NCBI GenBank assembly: GCA_965371245.1
Contig: CBDUXT010000142.1
Span: 1 to 10,534 of the forward strand
Reading direction: 5' to 3'
DNA from: CBDUXT01 sp965371245
GTDB taxonomy: Bacteria > Planctomycetota > Phycisphaerae > UBA1845
DNA length: 10,534 bases
Part shown: piece by piece, positions 5,702-10,534 of the stretch
Layout: every line of letters starts with the position of its first letter
Numbering within the stretch: the first letter of the stretch is position 1
Notes under the pieces: generated by a model
What the model saw: the letters and a program-made list of their open reading frames with translations, nothing else
Told to the model about the DNA's origin: nothing
The model's database searches: none
Translations under genes and position numbers: made by a program

Positions 5702-6329
5702 GATTCATCTTCTCCGTTTGGAGCGCCGCGGGTTCCGGCACCAGTGAGGCGACGAAAAGCCGCATGGATTGATCGAGCAGAACGAGCGTATCTTCCTGGT
5801 TTGGTGATTCGTCTCGTGACCAATAAGAAAGAACACCCAGGTAAAGTGTCCAGTACAGATGCAGCGTCACGAACGACGGCGCCGGCATCGAAGGCGGGGC
5901 GTGGGTCACAATCAGTGCTTGGACCGTCTCAAGGTGGCGGGAGCGAATTGTGTCGGTTGCGCTGCCTGGCTCCGCGACGGCGAACGGGCTCATGGTGGTT
6001 TCCAGAACGTCCGCCATGAAACGCCGGGTGGGTGCGAGCGCTCGAAACGCGACGGCCACATGGGCGAACAGTGCCTCGTCCAGGGTCTCGACTGACGCCA
6101 GCCGGTCCAGGGCGACCGGCTCAGCCTTGCTCAGCGCCTCGCACAACAATGCGGTCGCCAGCTCCTCCTTCGTTCGGAAGTAATTGAAGAGTGTCCCCGC
6201 CGCGATCTTCGCCTTCCCGGCAATGTCTCGGGTCGTCGTCGCCGTGAATCCGACGTCTTGGAACAGGCGTTCGGCGACCCGAAGGATTCGTTCTCGCGTC
6301 GCTGTCTTGACTGTCTTTGAAACCCGCAT
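5691..6329 (-). CDS. TetR/AcrR-family transcriptional regulator
   Basis: This 212-residue protein has the standard N-terminal TetR DNA-binding domain: TRERILRVAERLFQDVGF (11-28) and the recognition region TTTRDIAGKAKIAAGTLFNY FRTKEEL (31-57, space inserted). A divergent ligand-binding domain follows. The start ATG at 6327-6329 has a strong GAGGAG 5-10 nt upstream. It is the first gene of an operon with the AarF-type kinase (11-bp overlap). Two identical-sequence 14-bp palindromes flank its promoter, which makes autorepression very likely. The ligand is unknown; the partner gene hints at a lipid or quinone-type signal (inference). Confidence 0.93.
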   Translation of the reverse strand: MRVSKTVKTATRERILRVAERLFQDVGFTATTTRDIAGKAKIAAGTLFNYFRTKEELATALLCEALSKAEPVALDRLASVETLDEALFAHVAVAFRALAPTRRFMADVLETTMSPFAVAEPGSATDTIRSRHLETVQALIVTHAPPSMPAPSFVTLHLYWTLYLGVLSYWSRDESPNQEDTLVLLDQSMRLFVASLVPEPAALQTEKMNHAS

Positions 6330-6344
6330 GATTCTCCTCGTAAT

Positions 6345-6358
6345 ATGAGCACGCTCAT
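6345..6358. promoter_or_regulatory. Operator 1: perfect 14-bp palindrome over the tetR transcription start
   Basis: ATGAGC-AC-GCTCAT has perfect arms around a 2-bp centre. It directly follows the -10 box, covers the expected start site, and ends 15 bp before the tetR start codon. Its size and position are typical of a TetR-family autorepression site. Confidence 0.8.
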
Positions 6359-6387
6359 AATATAACCCGCGATCAGGCCGCTGTCAA
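6359..6387 (-). promoter_or_regulatory. Sigma-70-type promoter of the tetR-kinase operon
   Basis: On the minus strand, a perfect TTGACA (-35, 6387-6382) is followed after 17 bp by TATATT (-10, 6364-6359). Expected transcription start is at about 6352, within operator 1 and about 23 nt upstream of the tetR ATG. Confidence 0.75.
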
Positions 6388-6394
6388 GAATAAA

Positions 6395-6408
6395 ATGAGC
6401 GTGCTCAT
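6395..6408. promoter_or_regulatory. Operator 2: second copy of the 14-bp palindrome
   Basis: ATGAGC-GT-GCTCAT is the exact reverse complement of operator 1. Its centre is 50 bp away, 7 bp upstream of the -35 box of the tetR promoter. It also lies upstream of the plus-strand helicase fragment, so it could have controlled a divergent promoter as well. The ATG it contains should not be taken as the start of the helicase gene. Confidence 0.8.
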
Positions 6409-6556
6409 AAAAAAGATCGCGCTACCAACCGGCGGCATTGGGCTGAATTGGCCGTTTCCGCCCCCGTCGAACGCCATGACGAGCTTTCCAGACCGCGCAG
6501 GGTACACTGCGACCGCACCAGGGCCGGTTTGCGGGGTTTCGGGAGCGCGGCGGCGG

Positions 6557-7333
6557 ATGATGACTGATGTTGGATTCCTGAGTGAGGGCGGTCGGGTCGC
6601 CGCGAAGCTTCCCGGACACGAACCCCGCCCTCAACAGCTCGAAATGGCCGACGCCGTCGCATCCGCGTTCGCGCGCCACGAACACCTGCTGGTCGAAGCC
6701 GGCACGGGAGTCGGCAAGAGCTTCGCCTATCTCATCCCGGCGATCGAGCGCGTGACGCGGCATGGCGGTCGCGTGGTCATCAGCACGCACACCATCGCCC
6801 TTCAGGAACAACTGGTCGAAAAGGACATCCCATTCCTCCGCTCGGTGTTCCCGAAGGAGTTTTCGGCCGTCCTCGTGAAAGGTCGGTCCAACTATCTGGG
6901 GCTGCGACGACTCGCCAGAACCAGTGCCAAACATCAGGCACTTTTTGATGGGAAGGGTGAGCGATCCGAGCTTTGGGCGATCGAGGACTGGGCCTACAAA
7001 ACGATGGATGGTTCGCTTTCCGATCTGCCGCGGCATCCCAGTCCGGTCGTTTGGGAACGCATCAAGAGCGACTCCGACGATTGCTTCGGACGAAAGTGCC
7101 CGCAGTTCAACGCGCCTGAGTTCGCTGCGACAATGACTTTTGAAGTTGTATACCGGGCGACGCAAACGGAATTGACAACGGGCGAGCGTGCCCTTGCGCT
7201 GGCAGAGACGATGCTTGCTGTCCTTCGCGGGTCAGCCAAGGTCAAGGCCGTCGAGATTCAGTGCGACTCGGTCCGTGACATAGAACCCCTGGATGACAAC
7301 CACGGCCTAACAAGACTGCGGATCAAACCGTAG
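6557..7333 (+). pseudogene. Truncated DinG/XPD-like helicase joined to unrelated C-terminal sequence
   Basis: The N-terminal part is a DinG-like (superfamily 2, Rad3/XPD group) helicase. It has the Q-motif-like PRPQQLEMADAV, Walker A AGTGVGKS (residues 49-56), and motif Ia VVISTHTIALQEQL, followed by LVKGRSNYL and SDSDDCFGRKCPQF. Full DinG-like proteins exceed 600 residues; here family similarity stops at about position 7108, inside the Fe-S/DEAD-box region. The DEAH box and the whole second RecA domain are missing. The frame then runs on through unrelated sequence to a TAG at 7331-7333, for 258 residues in all. The first Fe-S Cys expected in 'NYLC' is Gly (NYLGLRRL), although some relatives also lack the cluster. 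The start is ATG 6557 (or 6560); the longer frame from 6395 begins inside operator 2 and has no family similarity. Surely inactive as a helicase. Confidence 0.75.
7133..7333 (+). CDS. Possible small separate ORF at the end of the helicase fusion
   Basis: An ATG at 7133-7135 lies just after the helicase break and gives 66 residues (MTFEVVYRATQTELTTGERA ... GLTRLRIKP). The segment has an alternating strand-helix-strand pattern and reads as coding, yet matches nothing I know. It may be an intact small gene or the 3' part of one that became joined in frame to the broken helicase. The ribosome site is weak. It is followed 31 bp later by the HspQ-like gene. Confidence 0.3.
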   Translation: MTFEVVYRATQTELTTGERALALAETMLAVLRGSAKVKAVEIQCDSVRDIEPLDDNHGLTRLRIKP

Positions 7334-7364
7334 GCAATGGAACGGGGTGAAGGAACTCGTCAAC

Positions 7365-7694
7365 ATGATACGACTAGCCGAAATCGCTCCGAAATTTGAA
7401 CTCGGACAGCTCGTCAGTCATAAGCGATACGGATACCGGGGCGTCATCGTAGATTTCGATCTAGAGTGCCGGGCCGACGAGCAATGGTATCAATCGAACA
7501 AGACGCAACCGGGTAAGAGGCAACCCTGGTATCATGTTCTCGTGGACGCGACTGCCCAGAATACATACGCGGCGGAAGAGAATCTTCAGTCCGATCCCAG
7601 CGGACAGCCGGTCCGGCATCCCTTGGTCGGTGACTTTTTCGGCGAATTCGTTGACAGCCGGTATGTTCGCAACGATCAGCCCTGGCCACGCTGA
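7365..7694 (+). CDS. HspQ/YccV-like protein (hemimethylated-DNA-binding-type domain)
   Basis: This is a 109-residue single-domain protein. FELGQLVSHKRYGYRGVIVDFD matches the start of E. coli HspQ ([21 protein letters not shown], from memory). The family core PWYHVLVD and the TYAAEENLQ segment follow in the right order and spacing. HspQ/YccV is known as a small heat-shock protein that influences DnaA stability and acts as a Lon specificity enhancer; the same domain occurs in F-box proteins. I choose ATG 7365 with GAAGGA about 10 nt upstream; an in-frame GTG at 7347 would add six residues. It sits alone between a broken helicase and a transporter, so context gives no further clue. Confidence 0.82.
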   Translation: MIRLAEIAPKFELGQLVSHKRYGYRGVIVDFDLECRADEQWYQSNKTQPGKRQPWYHVLVDATAQNTYAAEENLQSDPSGQPVRHPLVGDFFGEFVDSRYVRNDQPWPR

Positions 7695-7750
7695 TCTGCT
7701 CGCAGGCGAACGATTGGCGCCGCGAAGTACGATTACGAGCCACGTTCAGA

Positions 7751-7792
7751 ATCGGGCCGGTTCGCCGAACCCCCCGATCATCGCGCATGATC
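7751..7792 (+). promoter_or_regulatory. Two overlapping, mutually exclusive hairpins
   Basis: Hairpin A pairs ATCGGG (7751-7756) with CCCGAT (7773-7778) and, inside it, GGTTC with GAACC. Hairpin B pairs GATCAT (7776-7781) with ATGATC (7787-7792). They share 7776-7778, so both cannot form fully. Hairpin A may end the hspQ-like transcript, and the pair could also be a leader switch for the transporter. Neither is followed by a T-tract. Confidence 0.35.
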
Positions 7793-7888
7793 AAGGTCGT
7801 CTTTAACAGCTACGGTATCTGGACCGCACGGGCGGTTGACATTAGCGAGACATCCGAAGACGAGCTATCGGAACTCCGTTTACTTTGA
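7787..7888 (+). CDS. Possible 33-residue ORF upstream of transporter
   Basis: MIKVVFNSYGIWTARAVDI and a Glu-rich end (ETSEDELSELRLL) stop at TGA 7886-7888, 9 bp before the transporter ATG. The composition is protein-like and the spacing would suit translational coupling. However, the ATG lies in a hairpin arm and has no ribosome site, and it could also be the tail of a lost gene. Confidence 0.22.
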   Translation: MIKVVFNSYGIWTARAVDISETSEDELSELRLL

Positions 7889-7897
7889 TTTGCTAGC

Positions 7898-9229
7898 ATG
7901 AGGATACGTATTCTTTCAAACTTGTTCCTCCAGTTTCGAAGTGATCCACGCTTTCGGTGGGAGATGCTGGTCCTCACGGGCATGTATCTTGGATACGCCG
8001 CGTTATATATGTGCCGCGCCACCGTCGTCATTTGCGGCCCCGCAATGCTAGATGATCCGCAACTTGGACTCGACAAGACCGCTTGGGGAGCCCTGATCGG
8101 CTGGGGTACAACGGGCACGCTGATCGGCAAACTCGCCAACGGCGTCTTGGCCGACAAGTTGGGTGGCCGCAGAGTGTTCTTGCTCTCTCTTGCCTTCTGC
8201 ATGCTTGCCACGGGGATTTTCGGTACGGTGTCGGGCGTTCTCTACTTCTCACTTGCCTACTTCATCGCACTGTTTGCAAAGTCGGCAGGTTGGCCGTCGA
8301 TGGCCAACCTCATCGGCGTTTGGTACCCGAAAAAGTGGCATGGCCGTATCTGGGGTATCCTCTCTTCTAGTTCCAGGTTCAGTTCCTTGTTTACGACATT
8401 GGTGCTAGGCAGCTTGTTGCTGGCGGTGTCCTGGAGAAGTGTCATCGCCGCTTCAGCGGTGATTACAGGCGGGCTTCTCTTGCTGGTGTTTCTTATCTTG
8501 AAACAGCGTCCTGCCGATGTGGGCCTAGAGGTCGTCGCGTCGAGCCATGGAGCTGATCAGAAGAGACCGCATCCTCTTGATGATGCAATTCTGTCGCAAG
8601 CCCTGGTCAGTTTCGCCCGTAGTCCGCGTGTGTGGTTGATCGGTATCAGCGTCATGTGCCTGGCCGTTCTGATGGAGTTCCAAAGTTTCATTCCGATTTA
8701 TCTGCGAGAAACCTTTGGCTTGACCACAGGGATTGCAGCCATCACATCATCAGCTTTTCCAATCGGTTGTTTAATTTCGGTGCTAGCAGGAGGGGTTGTC
8801 TTCGACCTACTCAGCAAAAAGAAACGCATTTTCGTACTGGGGGGCATGATGGTATTTTCTGTACTGTGTGTCACTTTGTTACTGGCGTTACCAACGCTTG
8901 GCATGACTGGTAATCTTGGTCTTTGGCCAGCACTCTTGGCCATCATGCTCTTTGGCCTGACCATCGCTCCATGCTATTACATTCCGATGAGCGTATTTTC
9001 TGTCGATTTCGGGGGAACACGATCCGGCGTCCTGATCGGTCTTATCGATGCCGCAGGCTACCTGGCAGCCATGGCGTTTGACTTCTTGGGTGGCGCAGTC
9101 GCGGACGGAGTGGACGGCTGGCATCGCTTCTTGACCATCCTCCTTGGTGTTTCGATCCTTGGGGCTGTGACCTTACCGTTATTTCTGCTTCTTGATTATC
9201 GCGTCGAAAAACAGCGTCTCTCATCCTGA
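7898..9229 (+). CDS. MFS transporter, organophosphate:phosphate antiporter (GlpT/UhpC-like) group
   Basis: This 443-residue inner-membrane protein has about 12 predicted hydrophobic segments and a hydrophilic central loop at about 205-235. Typical features of the OPA branch of the major facilitator superfamily are GYAALYMCRATV in the first helix, the motif-A-like NGVLADKLGGRRVF after helix 2, and PSMANLIGVWYPKKWHGRIW with its conserved basic residues. Members exchange sugar phosphates or glycerol-3-phosphate for phosphate, or act as sensors (UhpC). The substrate here is not predictable. Base composition and codon use look less GC-rich than in the kinase or hydrolase genes, hinting at a different origin. 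The ATG start lacks a good Shine-Dalgarno; ATG in 'WEMLVLTG' would cut into the N-terminus before helix 1. Confidence 0.87.
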   Translation: MRIRILSNLFLQFRSDPRFRWEMLVLTGMYLGYAALYMCRATVVICGPAMLDDPQLGLDKTAWGALIGWGTTGTLIGKLANGVLADKLGGRRVFLLSLAFCMLATGIFGTVSGVLYFSLAYFIALFAKSAGWPSMANLIGVWYPKKWHGRIWGILSSSSRFSSLFTTLVLGSLLLAVSWRSVIAASAVITGGLLLLVFLILKQRPADVGLEVVASSHGADQKRPHPLDDAILSQALVSFARSPRVWLIGISVMCLAVLMEFQSFIPIYLRETFGLTTGIAAITSSAFPIGCLISVLAGGVVFDLLSKKKRIFVLGGMMVFSVLCVTLLLALPTLGMTGNLGLWPALLAIMLFGLTIAPCYYIPMSVFSVDFGGTRSGVLIGLIDAAGYLAAMAFDFLGGAVADGVDGWHRFLTILLGVSILGAVTLPLFLLLDYRVEKQRLSS

Positions 9230-9331
9230 GCAATTATGGCAGGAGACGAACGGAGTGATCTGGTGCACCTGTGTTTGGAAGTTACCTTGCAGATGCGGAT
9301 ATATGCAGCAGAGCCGGATACTCAGAGGATA

Positions 9332-9568
9332 ATGAAACCCATCCGCGTCGTCATCGTAGTGTTGGTGGTCGCCGCCCTAGTCGTCGCGTACTGGCGGTTT
9401 GCACCGCAGCATCCGCGAGACCGAGCGTACCGTGTATGCGCGACGTGTGGGCTGAGTCAAAATGAAGTGGACCGGCTTGTTGAGACGTTCTCCGGAGCGT
9501 CAGAACCACGCGAAACTCTCATGGGACGCTATTGGAGACGCGCATTGAATATTGAGCCGGTTGGATAG
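9332..9568 (+). CDS. Small membrane-anchored protein with CxxC motif
   Basis: I take the ATG at 9332-9334, with AGAGG just upstream, over the 5' extended frame from 9236. It gives 78 residues with a single N-terminal membrane segment (about residues 4-22, very Val-rich) and a soluble part with RVCATCGLSQNEVDRLVETF (CxxC at Cys36/Cys39). The last residues (RRALNIEPVG) overlap the opposite-strand HTH gene by up to 69 bp, so one of the two ends is probably not original. It lies about 100 bp after the transporter and could be co-transcribed. The CxxC could bind metal or haem or form a disulfide; function unknown. Confidence 0.5.
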   Translation: MKPIRVVIVVLVVAALVVAYWRFAPQHPRDRAYRVCATCGLSQNEVDRLVETFSGASEPRETLMGRYWRRALNIEPVG

Positions 9569-9952
9569 GTTTCCGCGCATCGAATTTTGAGCCACCGCAA
9601 CAGCGAGGGCGTGGCGTAGCTCCGTGATCACCGGGTCCTGGCGAGCCCTCCCGTTGGACGACCTTGGAACCGGCAACCGTTTCCGTCTTGACGGGAGCTT
9701 CGGCGCAGGCTGAGGCCGACAGCCGTAAAATACTACGGTCTTGCCGTTGGCTCCCCGGTTCGTTCGTCGAACGAGCAGGCACTGCTCTTGTTGCTGACGG
9801 TCGAAGAAAGGTCGTCCCGACTGTTCGTTGCGTGACGGTGTTGGAAAGATCCCTTCGCCGATCAGCTGGTAGAACCGGGCTCGCGACAACCTGCACATGC
9901 GTGCCATCTCCGTGACGGTCACGATCTCTTTGGGAGGTGCTTGTTGGTTCAT
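9500..9952 (-). CDS. Small HTH (excisionase/MerR-like) DNA-binding protein
   Basis: In this 150-residue protein, residues 10-36 (IVTVTEMARMCRLSRARFYQ and following) form an excisionase/MerR-type helix-turn-helix. The continuation GIFPTPSRNEQSGRPFFDRQ is the usual wing that chooses the DNA site. A Gly/Lys-rich strand (GANGKTVVFY) and a Pro/Arg-rich tail follow. The C-terminal 30-40 residues run across the tail of the opposite gene and look less like protein, so the native C-terminus may have been lost at about 9560-9600. The ATG (9950-9952) overlaps the stop of the RuvB-like remnant (ATGA), and GAGG lies upstream, so these two were an operon. Confidence 0.65.
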   Translation of the reverse strand: MNQQAPPKEIVTVTEMARMCRLSRARFYQLIGEGIFPTPSRNEQSGRPFFDRQQQEQCLLVRRTNRGANGKTVVFYGCRPQPAPKLPSRRKRLPVPRSSNGRARQDPVITELRHALAVAVAQNSMRGNLSNRLNIQCASPIASHESFAWF

Positions 9953-10296
9953 GACGTTGCCTCGCTGACAGGTTGGATTTGCTGAGTGCCTTCGACGTGT
10001 CGCATGCCTTTCTCGGTAATCACGCGGCCCTGTTGGGTTCGTTCGATGAGTCCCGTGCGAACCAGGAAAGGCTCGATGACCTCCTGAATCGTCCTACGAT
10101 GAACTCCGATGGCGGCTTCCAACGTGAAGCGCCTGACCGGCTTGCCTGGCTGAATCGTTAAGAATTTAATGAATCGCTGCTCGTCGGGACCGAGACCAAG
10201 CTCGTCGATGCCGTCAAGGGCGACCGTTTTCTCGAAATGCTGCATGGTCACGGTGTCGTCCCCTTGGCTACGCGCATAACAGTCGCCCTGGAGCAT
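9949..10296 (-). pseudogene. C-terminal remnant of a RuvB-like Holliday-junction helicase
   Basis: The fragment holds the end of the RuvB lid domain (ALDGIDELGLGPDEQRFIKF) and the winged-helix C-terminal domain (FTLEAAIGVHRRTIQEVIEP, then FLVRTGLIERTQQGRVIT). These match the typical RuvB 'iG....tieeviEPyLi..Gfl.RT.rGRv.T' pattern. The AAA+ ATPase domain, with Walker A, Walker B and sensor motifs, is absent. Upstream of 10296 the frame stays open but loses similarity, and an IS4-type element begins within 60 bp. The gene was therefore probably interrupted by that insertion. The first ATG (10294-10296) falls in mid-domain and is not a native start. It was followed by, and coupled to, the small HTH gene. 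Confidence 0.7.
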
Positions 10297-10348
10297 GTCG
10301 GAAAATAATGGCAGGACCGAATGGCACTGCCGCTTGTGTAGTAAGGAC
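10297..10348 (-). mobile_element. Probable end of the IS4-type element, abutting the broken RuvB-like gene
   Basis: These 52 bp lie between the transposase stop and the point where RuvB similarity starts, so they should contain the element's terminal inverted repeat and the insertion junction. AATGGCACTGCCGC (about 10320-10333) is a candidate end, and AATGGCAGG nearby shares its first seven bases. I cannot define the boundary without the other end of the element. Confidence 0.4.
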
Positions 10349-10534
10349 TTACATCGGTTTTTCCTTCAGTAGTTCGGCCCGCGCTTCCGCGCGTGGCTTG
10401 GTGAGTAGGGCATGTTCCTTGGCCCTGCGTTTGATCGCGCGCGGTTCGACGCGCCCTGGCCGGTTGCCCACAACGTGTACGGCCAGGGATGCCAAGGCGG
10501 CGTCAGCGAGTCTGGAGGTGAACGTGTCGTCACC
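10349..10534 (-). CDS. IS4-type transposase, C-terminal part (runs off right edge)
   Basis: The minus frame open from the right edge reads DAALASLAVHVVGNRPGRVE, then PRAIKRRAKEHALLTKPRAE, and ends KEKPM with TAA at 10349-10351. 'H.VG.RPGRVEPRA.KRR.K.H.LLT.PR..A' is the recognisable C-terminus of a large IS4-family transposase group (from memory). Its N-terminal portion lies beyond the window. Whether the element is complete cannot be judged here. Confidence 0.75.
   Translation of the reverse strand, partial: GDDTFTSRLADAALASLAVHVVGNRPGRVEPRAIKRRAKEHALLTKPRAEARAELLKEKPM

Larger units (their letters stand above)
7695..7897. other. Intergenic leader between hspQ-like gene and transporter
   Basis: About 200 bp hold two overlapping hairpins (7751-7778 and 7776-7792) and a 33-codon frame. 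No good Shine-Dalgarno precedes the transporter start. I could not place a convincing promoter. Confidence 0.4.

Noticed and set aside
5453..6019. 188-residue plus-strand ORF across the kinase start and tetR
   Set aside because: It is antisense to two well-supported genes and has a low-complexity Arg/Pro/Ser composition.
6395..6556. N-terminal extension of the helicase fragment from the ATG at 6395
   Set aside because: The ATG is part of operator 2, there is no ribosome site, and the first 54 residues have no helicase similarity. ATG 6557/6560 fits the family start.
6422..7165. 247-residue minus-strand ORF opposite the helicase fragment
   Set aside because: It is the antisense of a sequence with clear Walker A and motif Ia, and has no protein family pattern of its own.
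1..10534. CRISPR array or tandem repeats
   Set aside because: No regularly spaced direct repeats were seen anywhere. The only exact longer repeat noticed is the operator pair at 6345-6408.

Overview
The window looks like an accessory, rearranged stretch of a GC-rich bacterial genome. Several gene types (a Cys-rich 'RIASPC' protein family, PPC-domain lipoproteins, IS4-type transposases, a RuvB-like gene followed by a small HTH gene) fit a planctomycete or a related lineage or metagenomic bin, but this taxonomic reading is inference only. Most genes lie on the minus strand. Transposase debris of the IS4 type sits at both edges (about 1-62 and 10349-10534), and broken genes lie next to it.

Layout, left to right. 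(1) 1-62: IS4 transposase interior fragment. (2) 120-635: Cys-rich protein with one membrane segment. (3) 874-1239: VOC/glyoxalase-fold protein. (4) 1326-1841: lipoprotein with a PPC domain. (5) 1937-3321: two-gene unit made of a carboxymuconolactone decarboxylase/AhpD-like protein and an alpha/beta hydrolase. (6) 3360-4280: gene-poor scrapyard with hairpins, a transposase tail, and two orphan coding fragments. (7) 4286-6329: TetR regulator and AarF/UbiB-type kinase in one operon, with a clear promoter and two copies of a 14-bp palindromic operator. (8) 6557-7333: N-terminal part of a DinG-like helicase cut off and joined to unrelated sequence. (9) 7365-7694: HspQ/YccV-like protein. (10) 7898-9229: MFS transporter of the organophosphate antiporter type. 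(11) 9332-9568: small membrane-anchored CxxC protein. (12) 9500-10296: HTH protein and the C-terminal remnant of a RuvB-like helicase. (13) 10349-10534: IS4 transposase C-terminus.

The most notable observation is at 2761-3321. A conventional gene caller would report two short proteins here (3079-3321 and 2761-3042). They are in the same frame, separated by one TGA codon and 12 open codons. Read through, they form one 186-residue CMD/AhpD-like protein in which the TGA occupies the second position of the redox motif (Cys-Pro-Phe-Stop where the family has CxxC). A stem-loop with a GG-starting apical loop begins right after the TGA, at the distance expected of a bacterial SECIS. I therefore call it a candidate CxxU selenoprotein. 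It is translationally coupled to a downstream alpha/beta hydrolase.

A second well-supported unit is the tetR-kinase operon. A near-consensus promoter (TTGACA, 17 bp, TATATT) is bracketed by two identical-sequence palindromes, one over the transcription start and one just upstream of the -35, which fits autorepression.
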